Source: an uncultured bacterium
GTDB taxonomy: Bacteria; Patescibacteriota; Gracilibacteria; Absconditabacterales; Absconditicoccaceae
Assembly: GCA_947170225.1 (NCBI GenBank)
Contig: CAMVSQ010000005.1
Location: forward strand, 1 to 59,000
DNA: 59,000 bases
Reading direction: 5' to 3'
Part shown: piece after piece, positions 31,169-42,377 of the stretch
How the letters are laid out: each line of letters opens with the position of its first letter
How positions within the stretch are numbered: the first letter of the stretch is position 1
Made by a program: the position numbers and the translations under genes
Notes under the pieces: generated by a model
What the model saw: only the letters and a program-made list of their open reading frames with translations
Told to the model about the DNA's origin: nothing
The model's database searches: none

Positions 31169-32188
31169 TTATCAATTGTTAATCGCTTTCTTTACTTTAT
31201 CCGAATCTGATATACTTTCAAAATCCTTGCCAAACGTCTGCAGTGGATACAAAAAATGTAATCTGGATCCAATTCATCAAACACAGCTAGTAAATAGCTG
31301 GATACTGTCTTTTAGACTGTGTTTTGTCCAGTCGTAAATCTCCAAATTTGGCACTATTTTTCTCACTTTCGCAAACAATTCTTTGTCAATATTTATATCT
31401 GCTGGAAAAAATATTTTTCTTAAATTATCATCATATTTTCATACAAATTTTTTGATCTTTTCCATATTTGTTTCATCAAAATATTTTGGAGAAATATTGA
31501 TCAAAATATTCTTCTTTTGTCATTCTGAACATAGCGAAGAATCTTTATTAACATTTATAGATTCTTCACTTCACTTTGTTTCGTTCAGAATGACTCTACT
31601 ATGTCATTGTAAGCATGGCGAAGAATCTTTAAATATTTCTTTCGAGAAATCCTCATAACAAACAACATTTTTGCATCAGCCAGAAACTGCTCTTTCGCCC
31701 GATATTTTTTCTCTACAAACTATTTTTTTTGCTCTATGTATGATGTACTTAAACAAACTTTTTGTCCTAAATTTTTCTTTTGTTCAAATTCATCCAGCCA
31801 AAATGAAATTTCATTTCCTGATACTATAATGATGTAGCAATACCAAATTTCGTCCATCATGAGGAAAACTCCTGCTTTCATCCAAAACCTCTCAACCACC
31901 AAAAACCTTGAAATATTTTTTATATTTGTTTATTCAAAAAAAAGACAAAATTTGACTAAATCTTTTGCTTATTTCTTTATTTTCTACAAAATCAATTTTG
32001 TCCAAAATTCACTCTTTCAAAAATTCTTTATTTTTGGCAAACCGATTTTGTATCCGTCCAATATCTCATACTTCTATTACAATTTCATCTGGGTTGTATT
32101 CGCTTTGCAAATAATTTAGCAATCAAAAAAGTAGTACTTCATCTCAAAAATTTTTGTATCCATAAAATCCTTTTAGATAAATTTTCAT
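31169..32188 (-). CDS. Polysaccharide pyruvyl transferase (CsaB-like) carrying an in-frame repeat insertion
   Basis: The 339-residue protein begins with KGFYGYKNFGDEVLLFGLL, the N-terminal signature of polysaccharide pyruvyl transferases, and near the end has GGIGSRLHFLYPL, the family's late RLH motif. CsaB adds pyruvate ketals to wall polysaccharides, the ligand that SLH domains bind. Residues about 187-224 are not native: they are encoded by a palindromic repeat (31518-31630) read straight through, with three TGA triplets as glycine. Whether the enzyme still works is uncertain; the insertion sits between the two halves of the fold. It is convergent with the patatin gene. Confidence 0.78.
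31518..31630. repeat. Palindromic repeat element inside the pyruvyl transferase gene
   Basis: One complete element (31518-31594) runs from TGTCATTCTGAAC...GAAGAATCT to its mirror AGATTCTTC...GTTCAGAATGAC, followed by a half element TGTCATTG...GAAGAATCT (31601-31630). Other members are at 26447, 45096, 46609 and 50611, and arms occur inside other genes. Confidence 0.85.
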
Positions 32189-32250
32189 TTTATTTGCTAG
32201 CAAATGAATAGCTTGATTTTAGAAATAACAAAAAAAATTGCAAGAAAATA

Positions 32251-32327
32251 TTTAGTCGACAGCCTTCAGTCGTCAGAATACCATTAATACATAGCTGACG
32301 ACCGTCGACTGTTGACATTTGACTAAA
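32251..32327. repeat. Inverted repeat between the pyruvyl transferase and thrS genes
   Basis: Outer arms TTTAGTC (32251-32257) and GACTAAA (32321-32327) and inner arms CGTCAG (32271-32276) and CTGACG (32295-32300) form an imperfect hairpin covering almost the whole gap. It may end thrS transcripts and resembles another small palindromic element, like that at 26330. Confidence 0.6.
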
Positions 32328-34226
32328 TTATTTTTTGTTTTTTACAATTTCGTCCAATTTATCTACAAATTCATCTAATTTCAATACATATTGTTCTTTT
32401 GATACAAATTCTCTTACTGAAACTGTATTTGCTTCCACTTCTTTTTCTCCTACGATTAAGATGTATGGAATTTTCAAAAGTTCTGCATTTCTGATTTTTT
32501 TATTAAAACTGTCGCTTCATTCATCGACACTAGCCCTAAAATCATGAGTCTTTATTTCATTACAAACTTTTTGTGCATAATCATTGAAAGCATCAGCCAC
32601 AGGAATGATTTTCACTTGTTCAGGAGCTAACCATGTTGGGAAAACTCATTTCGTTTCTTCGATGATATATGCAAAAAACCTTCCAATTGCTCACAAAATT
32701 GCCCTATGCAATACTATTGGAGTTTTCTTTTCTCAGTCTTTATCTGTATATTTTAAATCAAATTTTGCAGGTAAACAGAAATCGAGCTGACAAGTAGAAA
32801 GAGTGTATTCATTTCATACAGCTGGTTTTACATTTACATCCAATTTTGGACCATAAAATGCAGCTTCTCAAATTTCCTCTGTGTAGTCCAATCACATTTC
32901 GTTCATTACTTCTCTCAAGGCATTTTCTGCTTTTTCTCGCATCTCATCATCTTGATGATATTTTACTTTATCTTCTGGATCTCTGAGAGATAATACACAT
33001 CTATAATTTTCAATTCCAAAATCTTTGTAAACATCAAAAATCAAATTTACTACTTTTTTGAATTCCTCTTTCATTTGTTCTGGAGTCACGAAAAGGTGAG
33101 CATCATTTTGACAGAAATGTCTTGATCTCTCGATTCATTTCAATGTACCAGAAGATTCAAATCTGAAATCATGTGCTATTTCTCCTATTCTGATTGGTAA
33201 ATCTTTATATGAATGTAATTGGTTTGCATATATCATCATATGATGTGGACAGTTCATTGGTCTCAAAACAAATTCTTCTCATTCTCTTTCCATGATTGGA
33301 AACATTCCATCTTGATAGTGAGCCAAATGTCCAGAGGTCCTATACAATTCTACATTTCCTAGACAAGGTGTCATTACATGAAAGTATCACAATTTTGTCT
33401 CTTTTTCTCTGATATATTCTTCCAAAAGATGATAAACTATATATCCACGAGGCAAGTACATTGGAAGTCATTTTCCAGTTAAATCATCAAAGAAAAACAA
33501 ATCCAAATCTTTTCCTAATTTTCTATGATCTCTCTTTTTTGCCTCTTCCATCATAGTTGCATATTCTTTCAATTCTTCTTTGTTTGAAAAAGCCCAAACA
33601 TAAATCCTTGTCATCATTACATTATCACTATTTCATCTCCAATATGCTCCAGCCAGTTTGTCGATTTTAAAAGATTTTGGATCGATTTCTTTTGTACTTT
33701 CTACATGTGGTCATTCACACATATCCAAAAATGTAGCAAATTTTCCAGCAAATTTTTCTGGGTATTTAGTTTGAAGATATTGGGTGATTCATTCATAATA
33801 TTTGATATAGTTTTCATCCACTCATTGCAAAACTCTATCTTTTGCAGCCTCTACGATAGTATTTACATAAAAAGAAATGGTCTCTCCAGCAGCCAAAAAT
33901 TCTCTCCTCATTTCATCCTTGTATTTTTGTTTCATGAGAGTATTTACCAAATAATCTGATTCTTCTGCTGGTACATCGATGCGGATCAATTCTTGTCCTT
34001 CTTTTACGATTTTTTCCATCTGATCTTGTACTTTTTTCAAGTCATCTTCTCAAATTTGTTTTTCTGGACTAAACAAAAAATCATAATACAATCAATTATC
34101 TATTGCAGGTCCAATGGCTACTTCTACATCTCGTTGCTGGACTCTCTGTACAGCCTCTGCCAATACATGTGCCAGTGTATGGCGCTGTCTAAATAATAAT
34201 GAATCTTCATGTTCACACATCTTCAT
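32328..34226 (-). CDS. thrS: Threonyl-tRNA synthetase (no TGS domain)
   Basis: The 632-residue class II synthetase charges tRNA-Thr. The editing domain has HTLAH near residue 16 and CEGPH, the zinc-site residues are present in MNCPHH, and the FRFESSGTL and QLDF regions match the catalytic core; an anticodon-binding domain ends the protein. The N-terminal TGS domain of E. coli ThrRS is absent, as the HxxxH motif is almost at the start. Start choice is ATG 34226 or 34220. Just upstream lie a Thr-rich leader peptide and a terminator/antiterminator pair, pointing to attenuation by Thr-tRNA supply. Confidence 0.95.
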
Positions 34227-34240
34227 AATAGTAATTTGAT

Positions 34241-34300
34241 AAAAAAAATCCTACCATCTGGTAGGAATATTTGATTGAAACAATACAAAACTCCTACCAA
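34241..34300 (-). promoter_or_regulatory. Transcription attenuator upstream of thrS
   Basis: Read on the minus strand, TCCTACC (34266-34260), loop AGAT, GGTAGGA (34255-34249) and a run of eight T form an intrinsic terminator 15 bases before thrS. An upstream GGTAGGA (34298-34292) can pair with the same TCCTACC and so prevent the terminator. This antiterminator arm starts 4 bases after the stop codon of the Thr-rich leader ORF, so a ribosome finishing the leader would cover it, whereas one stalled at Thr codons would leave it free. Confidence 0.8.
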
Positions 34301-34302
34301 TT

Positions 34303-34350
34303 TTAGCTGGTCAATGTAGTAGTTGTTGTAGTTGTTCCAAGATGCATCAT
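34303..34350 (-). CDS. Threonine-rich leader peptide of thrS
   Basis: A 15-residue ORF reads MMHLGTTTTTTTLTS: eight of fifteen codons are Thr, seven in a row (ACA ACT ACA ACA ACT ACT ACA). It ends 5 bases before the antiterminator arm and 77 bases before thrS. The layout equals the leader-peptide attenuators of enteric amino-acid operons such as thrL, but here it stands before an aminoacyl-tRNA synthetase gene. The ORF contains no TGA. There is no clear Shine-Dalgarno sequence, which is normal for this genome. Confidence 0.75.
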   Translation of the reverse strand: MMHLGTTTTTTTLTS

Positions 34351-34547
34351 ATTTCACTTGATATGGAATAAAAATCATTCACACAATCTCTGTTTAATCA
34401 TTTTTTTACTAAAATCAAGGCTAAAAATTTGACAAATTTTTTGAAATATCTAAAATATACATGATTTAGTTTTTATTTCTTTATGTTTAGCTTTTAATTA
34501 TTTAGTAAATGTTGTATAATAAAATTTATCTCTTAAAAAAATAAAAA

Positions 34548-35120
34548 ATGAGTGAAGAAAATAAATTTACAGCCCAAAAAACTATTTTTTTATCCATTTA
34601 TCTTTATTCAGTATTATTGTGGATTATATTATTTTTGTGATCTTCAATTTCTGATAAGATAAATTATGCTTTACAGGATGTTATAGATTATGGTTTAATT
34701 ATATTGTTTATGGTTCTTTTACCTCTGCTTTATTTTTTACCAGAAATAAAATCAAGAAAGAAGACACTAGTAGAAGTAAAGCCCAATTCCATAGCTATAA
34801 CTAAAACTCCAAGGAGAAAACCATCTAAAATACAAACAGCAGAATTTTCTTATAGCAACATTTTGTGAGTTTATTTCATACACAAAATTGAAATTTGGTT
34901 TGAAATAAAAGATAAATCAGCGATTGATGATTGAATGTTTGAAAAAGAAAAAATAATAAAAAAAATATACGGAATTAAAAAAGTATCGAAATATGGCAAT
35001 GTTATAAGAATATTTAACATTAAAAATATTGAAAAATTAAAAGATGAATTAAAATCAAAATGAGTAAATGTGTATGAATATATTCTTGATAGATATAAAT
35101 GATGGATAGAGATTGAGTAA
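34548..35120 (+). CDS. Hypothetical membrane protein, 190 residues
   Basis: Two hydrophobic helices (about 14-32 and 48-67) are followed by a basic linker and a soluble Lys/Ile-rich domain of about 110 residues. No family is recognised. A TATAAT at 34515-34520 sits 27 bases before the ATG. It is divergent from thrS. Glycines in TM1 and the soluble domain are TGA. Confidence 0.75.
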
Positions 35121-35151
35121 ATACATATTAATTTTTTATAAATATTTTTAC

Positions 35152-35180
35152 TTGACAAAAGTAGACAAAAAAATTATAAG
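35152..35180 (+). promoter_or_regulatory. Putative promoter of the large LTD/SNase gene
   Basis: TTGACA (35152-35157) and TATAAG (35175-35180) are 17 bases apart, about 30 bases before the start codon at 35210. Confidence 0.55.
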
Positions 35181-35209
35181 CAATTATTTATCCTTATCAG
35201 AACTGATAA

Positions 35210-38200
35210 ATGATGAAAAAAATTGTGTCTATTGTCATGTTGTTGCTAATTTTTTCTAGCAACTTTTTTTATTATAGTTTTGCTGATGAACCAAAATTTG
35301 CGGAAATTTTGAAGATTTCGGAAGATTCCAAGATTTCAGAAGATTTGGAAATTTGAAAAGATAATGGATTAGATTCTTCGGTCGCTTCGCTCTCTCAGAA
35401 TGACGATAATTTGTCATCCTGAGCTGAAAGCACAGCACTCGGCTCAAGCGAAGTGAGTCCCGTCTTCAGCGGGGTTAGCAGAGAAGGATATAATTCAGAT
35501 TCTTCGCAGGCTCAGAATGACGGAGAAGTGAAAATGCAGGACAACAGCGAAGAACTAGCCACACAAGAACAGCCCAATTTGATAATATCAGAAGTGTTTT
35601 TTGGATGAAGTAATGAATGGATTGAAATTTACAATGCATGAGAAGATTTTTTGTGAGATTTGACATTTGCTGGAGTTTACAATGGTTGATGAACTAGAAG
35701 TTTTTTGGATGTGAAAATTGGCAATTGAGAGTCAAAAATTTTTGGAAATTCTACCGCAATTGCTATTTTATGAGATATTCCATTTCTGATTCCTGACAAA
35801 AAATTTCAAATATGAGATAGTTCGGAATTTGAAATACAACTACTATTTTCTGGAGAAGTTTTGGATGAATTTTTTGGAGATGCTGGACAGTTGGACAAAA
35901 ATATTTCATTTCACAAAATCATAGAAACAAGGGAAATTTTTGCTACAACGCTAGATTATTCAAAAAATGTGGATGACAATTATTTGGCAAATCCATGATT
36001 TGTATTTTTTCAAGAAATTGAATCTGACGAACCTGATCCAGAGGAACCACAAGATCCAACATTGACCTGAAATACAATACAAGTACCAGATCTAAAGATT
36101 ACAGAAATCTACTTTGATGGAAACGATAATTGGTTTGAAATCACAAACCTTTGAGATAATAATTTTTCATGAGATTTAATTTTGAACTGAAATCTAAATT
36201 TCACTATTTCGACACAAATTCAAGCCTGAATTTCCAAAGTCTTTGCAAACAGTTTGGACATGTTTCAGACATGAAAAAATATTGAAATAATTGAAAATAA
36301 TATTTCATTTGCAAATGAAGAAATCGATTTGGATTTGATCTGGTCTGGACAGATTTTGGATACATTTTTTGTGCATGAATCACGAGTAGATTTTTTGCAA
36401 GAGTATGAAACTTCTTTTGAAAAAGTTTGAAATTGAAGCGATTGGACGACCACTTATGTGTGATTTAATGATAGAAGATACAATATAAATCGATGAATTG
36501 CCGCAAATCCCACCAAGTATTTCACCGCATGAGAAAATATAAAAGATGTGACTCAAAATAGAAATTGATCTGAAATATATACTGGTAATGATTACGATTT
36601 GCCTATTGATTGTGATGATTTTTGGAATGATTATACTGCAAAAATATCTGAAATTTACTTTTGAAATGATATTTATCCATCCTATGTAGAGCTAAAAATT
36701 GATGACGATATTTCAGATTACAAGCAGATTTTACTGTCTGGAAGTGCTGTATCAAATCCTGTATATTTCAATACAAGATGAATTAAAAAAAATACATTTG
36801 TGTTGCTTACAAATAGTGATGTATGGTATAATGAATGACGAGAATCAAAAATAAACAATGATTTTTCTTTACATGCTTCATGATGGCTTATTGTGTATGG
36901 AGTAGATTCTTATTGAGAAGATGTGCTTGATATTGTTTATATCACGAAATCAAATACTGGAAACTCTATTTATATGGGAAGTGAAATTTTGGATTGTGCT
37001 GGAGTTTTTGATTATGAGGACAAATTTTCTCCCTGAATAACACTTTGACAAAGCCAATTTATACAGATTACTCCAGATCCTATTGTAAAATATGTCAGTC
37101 TGTGATGATGAGGATCTTGTGCTGGCGAGGAAAAACCAAGATTTGATAGTTCAACTTTTGAAGCTTCTGAAATCCAAATCTCGGCAATTAAGTATTATGA
37201 AGACAGACAAATATTAAAACTAAAAAATAGGACAAAAGATGACATAGATTTACACGATTACTATTTGCAATTTTTGGATTGAACAAATGAAAATATACAG
37301 TGAAATACCCTTTTTGCCAAATCAACTATGTCTTTTGTTTGAAATTATTGACTGGCCAAAAATCAGGATTTTTGTGTAAATTTGATGAAAAATTGAGAAG
37401 TGATAGATAGATATTGTAGAAATTCTCTGACAAAAGCCAGTGTACAAGATGAGGAAAATATAAAAAATCAATTAAAATTTTGGGAAGATCTAAATGAAGA
37501 AAATATATCTGATGATGAAGATATTGAAGAAAAGGAGGAAGATGACGAACAAAAAAATAAAACCAATGATGAAAATATATTTCAGACAAATGTGATAAAA
37601 ATTGTGGATATAGATTATGATCCTCCTGGAGCTGACTGAAACAACGAAAGTGTGACTTTGTTGCTTTTGAGCGGAGATTTTGTGGATTTATCTGGTTATA
37701 ATTTTTATTATACAAAAGATGGCAAAACCCAAAAAACCAAAGCTCAAATAAATGGAATTTTGTCACATGGAAATAAGCAAACTTTCAAATGATGATTTGC
37801 TTTTCCAAATAGCACTACTGACAAAAATTCTGTCACTGTAAATTTGATTTGACCAGACAAAAAAGTAGTCGATACCTATATTTACAATCCAAACAAAATT
37901 ACACAAATACCAGCTGGGGAATATGAAGTAATTTCAGTAATTGATTGAGATACTATCAAAATTGAGTATGAATGACAAGAATTTACAATCAGATTTGCTG
38001 GAACAGATGCCCCAGAATCTTCAGCTCTCAGGTGTGGAAAAGTAGAGTGTTTTGGTCCTGAATCCAAAGAATATTTGACATCTTTGCTTGAATGAAAAAA
38101 AATATATTTTGAGCCAGAATCTATAGATGGATACGATAGATTTGTATGATATATTTTTTTGGATTGAGAAAATATAAACGAAAAAATGATCAAAGAGTGA

Positions 38201-39487
38201 TATGCTCGAGAATATTCATACAAAAACCAAAAATACAAATATCAATCGGATTTTAAATCTGCACAAAATTTTGCACAAAGCAACAATCTAGGATTGTGGT
38301 GAAATCAGTGTAAATGAGCTAGATTTTGTCCAGTGGATGAAACAAACAAGCAATACAATTTTGTACTTAATATAGAAAATATCGTTTACGATCCACAGTG
38401 AGATGACAATGGCAAAGAAGAAATTTGGATCAAAATGATTGATGGAATTACCACAGAATTTGGTACAGATTTTTATTTGCTTGTAAACGATACAAAAAAA
38501 AGTTTAAAAAAATATGGAGCTATTGCTCCATGAGAAACAGTGAAATTAATGTGAACTTTTTGATTTCCAAATAGTAAATTGACTACAGTTTCACTGCTTT
38601 ATAATTGAGAAATTTTGGATACCTACATGTACAATCCAAAATTGGACAAACTTGTCGATACAGGGTCTACCTTGTCTACTTGAGATGATTTACTGGCCAA
38701 AATAAGCCAATTTTCTATTTTGTCCATACTGCCAAATCCGTTTGGAGCAGATGGAGCAAATGAAGAGATAGAATTGTTTTGTAAATCAGAATTGGAAAAT
38801 TTGAATTTATCAGATTGATTTTATTTGCAGGTTTGAACCACAAAAAAGTATCTAAAATGAGAAATTTCTACAAATGAAGGTGTAAATTTGAAGTGAGCAT
38901 TTACTTTTCCAAATAAATGAGCATGTGTGGAACTGGGTTATAAATGATTTATTTTTGATAAATTTTGCTACAGCCAGCCTGATGAATGACAAAAATTTTT
39001 TGTCTCAAATGGTGTGATAGAGAGTATTAGCACCTTGGATTTGAGTATTTTAAAAAATTCTAAACTACAAAATATGGGAAACAAAGTTTGTTTGACTTAT
39101 GCTGGACAGACTTTTAACTGCAAAAACATGCCCTACTCCAAACTGTCTACCAAAAGAGTAAATGAAAACAAAATGTACAAAAGCTTTTTCAAAAATTTTG
39201 AAACATATATGAAACAAAACTGGAAAATAATGTATTATGATTCGGAGATAAAAAATTATTTTGAATTATTGGATGAAATTCAAGATGTGATTTCGCAGTG
39301 ATGAACGAGTCTAGCTATTGACTGATCTAAATTCGCCATATCAGATTTTGAAAAAATGTACGAAGCAAAGTACAAAAAAACAGCTAGCAAAACTCTGTGA
39401 GATGCTATAAAATTTTTGCTCCCAAAAGAAATTGTCGACAAATACAAGCAACTGGAATCTGAATATTTGGAAATTTTGAGACAGTAA
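35210..39487 (+). CDS. Giant secreted protein with lamin-tail-like modules and a thermonuclease (SNase) domain
   Basis: With UGA=Gly one frame encodes 1425 residues. A signal peptide (about 1-24) is followed by a repeat-derived linker (about 54-104). About seven lamin-tail-like modules start near residues 124, 297, 480, 653, 795, 1056 and 1174, each opening with an I-x-E-I-x-F/Y strand or a NPxGxDxxxE pattern. A staphylococcal-nuclease domain lies at about 900-1045, with VIDGDTIKI, IRFAGTDAPES and YDRFVGYIF supplying the catalytic Asp, Arg, Glu and Arg. An acidic segment (about 765-790) precedes it. It probably degrades extracellular DNA or RNA, which a nucleotide-scavenging cell with ComEC and pili could use. 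No SLH domain or sortase motif was seen. ATG 35213 is an alternative start. Confidence 0.85.
35371..35522. repeat. Palindromic repeat sequence within the LTD/SNase gene
   Basis: The stretch contains AGATTCTTCG...CTCAGAATGACGATAA, then TTGTCATCCTGAG, a GGCTCAAGCGAAGTGAG core, GAAGGATATAA and a last GATTCTTCGC...CTCAGAATGAC. These are arms of the dispersed palindromic family joined in tandem and read in frame as a Ser/Asp-rich linker. Confidence 0.75.
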
Positions 39488-39492
39488 AAATT

Positions 39493-40461
39493 TTAGCCAA
39501 ATTCGTTAAATATTTCGTAAATTATTAGTAATAATGAGAATATTACCAATGCTGTCACCAAAATTCAGACTATGATATTTTTTGCTTTCTTCATATTTTC
39601 ACTGCTTCACTGGTCTGTGATAAAAAGGAATCCAGCATAAAACAACATAATCAACATCAAAGCTCATATAATAAATCATATAATTTTGGCTATTTCGATG
39701 ATTAGATCTGTAGTTTGAGATACCAAATCTGGTAGCTGTGCGATATAGTAAATATAATCTATCAGTTTGATAATAACCAAAGCAGCAATTACATTTATCA
39801 GACCTTTTAGTCAAACTTTTACTTTGTCAGATTTATCTACACTTGACATCATTTTGAGTCCATGGATCACTATCATCAAAATGGCTGCTATAAATGCAAA
39901 AGTTTTTGCAAATGATAATACAATGAAAAGCAAAGACCCTTGATTTCCATGGATGCTCTCGGACAATCAAGCCGTTCATCTTGCTGTTTCCAGCTGTAAT
40001 ACTGATCACAAAATTCGGATCGATCAAAAAAATAGGATAGCTCACAATATTATGTATAGCAGAGATGACAACGAAGATTTTACTTTGTCTGGGCTTGATC
40101 ATGATATCAGCAAATTTGCTCAAGCAATTATGATAAACAAGACAACTATAGCATATCATATATATTTTAGCAAATCTCGGATAGATCATCAGCGACTGAC
40201 GCTACTACATCATGGTACATTGTAGCTATTTGGATAAAATAAACATCTAATATTTTCTTGAAATGATTTTTCTGAGGATATTCAATTTATATTGTAAACA
40301 TCGACAATTTCTCAATTTTCATCTGGCATACCACTGGTAAAATATTTGGAAAAATTGTCATAATACGATGGTGCATCTCAGATAGCTGCATTTGTATACG
40401 AAGTGGCAAATGGTAGCAACAGTAGGCTAAATAATAATATTTTTTTTAAAATTTTTTTCAT
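39493..40461 (-). CDS. Membrane protein with three pilin-like helix pairs
   Basis: The 322-residue protein has a signal-type helix (about 8-26) and then three helix-loop-helix units, each with a G-x(2)-L/F-hydrophobic end, a short Ser/Asp/Lys loop and a second helix: AGANLLISGSSPDKVK, HGLKMMSSVDKSDKVKVG and AGFLFITDQGSSENMKKAKN mark the loops. Each unit looks like a single T4SS-pilin-like (VirB2/TrbC-type) protein, so this may be a triplicated fusion. It is the last gene of a minus-strand cluster with another pilin-like protein and a large membrane protein. A channel or scaffold role is inferred. Confidence 0.78.
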
Positions 40462-40482
40462 TTTTTTTATTTATAATCTAAA

Positions 40483-40968
40483 TTATATATTGTTTCCAAA
40501 AAAGGTGTTTATCACTCACACTATTAGCTTGATGATGAGATAAAATCAGCTCAATACAAAGACTCACAGCAGAGCATTTATTATCTTTCATTTTACTTTT
40601 TCAAATCAGCTTGATTTGGATATTCATCCAGTGACGAGCAAAAATCCAGCCACGATCAATCAAATGGTGGACAAAACTAATCAAATATATGCTGCCCACT
40701 GTATATATGGATCAATATTTTTTCTCAAGTAATCTAGTGTATTTGAAATTTTGTACTGTCTAGGATAACTTCATTGCAAATCTGTAATCCCATCCAATGC
40801 TGTTTCTTGGATATTATAATTTCCATGATTGGCTTCATTTACCACATTTTCAAAAACTTGTATAGGCGAAGATCCTCGATTTCATCGCCTTCATTCTTGA
40901 GCAAAAGAAAAAGAATACGCACACAAAATAGCAAATATAGAAAGCATTATCTTTGTAAAATTTTTCAT
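40483..40968 (-). CDS. T4SS-pilin-like membrane protein, 161 residues
   Basis: A signal peptide (about 1-23, ending SFAQ) is followed by a Gly/Arg/Asn-rich loop, an extracytoplasmic segment and two TM helices (about 95-115 and 128-150) joined by a GGISKSSGFEKVKG loop. The pattern matches the pilin-like proteins of the pilT cluster at 17 kb. The gene is 21 bases upstream of the triplicated version and 76 bases downstream of the large membrane-protein gene, all on the minus strand. Confidence 0.78.
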
Positions 40969-41044
40969 TTGAGATCATTAATATATAAATCATATACCAA
41001 TTATACTCAAAATGAAAAACTTTTGCAAATTTTTGGATAGATTT

Positions 41045-42367
41045 TTATGATTCAATATTTACTTCTTGGATTTTTTTGATATATTTGATGGAATAATACA
41101 CCATAAATCATTGTATTCACACATACAACAAAATCATAGGAAACAAAAAAGCTTTTTGTATCTGTGTATTTAGTAGCAATATTATATTTACTATTAGTGC
41201 CAATAATGTGGTAAATATCCAAAATGAATAATCAATTTTTTTTAGGTAAGATCAAATTTTGGTTTTGTGTATAGAAAATACCATGCTAGTGGACAAAATA
41301 TTTCGCACTATGGCAAACAAAGCAACTGATTCTATATCTCATTTAAATGCAGAGAATAGGCTGATGTATATAGCAAAATTTATGACCAAAAATGTGATAA
41401 GTCTCTGGATGACAGATGTATAATTTATCTTTTTGAGCGAATATACATTTACTATAAATCATAACATGATCACTCGATAAGATAGCTGTTCTACCGATCA
41501 TTTCAATGATAGAGTATTTTTGAAATAAAGATAAATCAAAAGCAATATGATAAATGTATTTATTCACTCCAAACAGTATTTGACGGCTTGTGGTATATCT
41601 GATACAAAATCGTAAACTTCTTGAGCAATTTTTATTTTTCAGTCTGGCTGTTTTTTTAAAATCCTCTCTCATGCCAAAATACGCCTAACAGAAATTTCTT
41701 TTTGTTCGTATAGTGTGGGTGGTTTGTGGTTTAGGATATAATATATGGTGGAGTACAACAGTTGCAAAAGCAATACCAAAACTATCAAAAAGACATAAAA
41801 ATTTGGGATAAGCTTGTGCAGTACCAAAACAATTACACCTCCAGCAAGTATAAAAAATAAGTACTGAAAATTTTTGTGTACATCATATTTTATGCTTAAA
41901 ACAAAAACGGTAAATCAAATTAATGCAAAGTATAGTGTCCATATATGAGAAAAAATCTGAAATGTGGTGCTGGCTCCATAGACAATCCGCGTGTAAATTA
42001 GCAATGATATTGCCGATACCAAAAATCATATATGGGCAATATTTTTTCCATCTTCGTATTTAAATACATAAGATCCCAAAAAAAATACTATATTTACTGC
42101 TATCAAAAATAAGATGGAATTTGTGGTAGATACATCAAAAAATTTAGCTGACAAAAAGAATCATAGCAAGATAATTATCCAAGCCAAAAATAATCAGTAT
42201 TTGATGACTAGGCTATTTACTTTGTTTTTTATAGATATATCTCATATGCTGTAAACCAATATTCAAATCAATAAAATTAGTGGGATCAATCACAGATACC
42301 ACAATCATATAGCATAGAAATATGCTATAAACATGCTTACAGACAATATAGATACAAATAAGATCAC
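41045..42367 (-). CDS. Polytopic membrane protein, C-terminal part (frame differs from upstream part)
   Basis: This 440-residue frame (from an in-frame GTG) encodes about ten TM helices and a cytoplasmic-looking segment near residue 240-290 (rich in Lys, Glu and Gln). It has no good start codon of its own: a helical, open sequence continues upstream to about 42380, where it meets the end of the preceding gene in the neighbouring frame. The two parts together would make one protein of about 826 residues after a +1 shift at TTT-TAG. I recognise no family. It precedes two pilin-like genes and may serve the same machine. Confidence 0.6.
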
Positions 42368-42377
42368 CTTGTATTTG

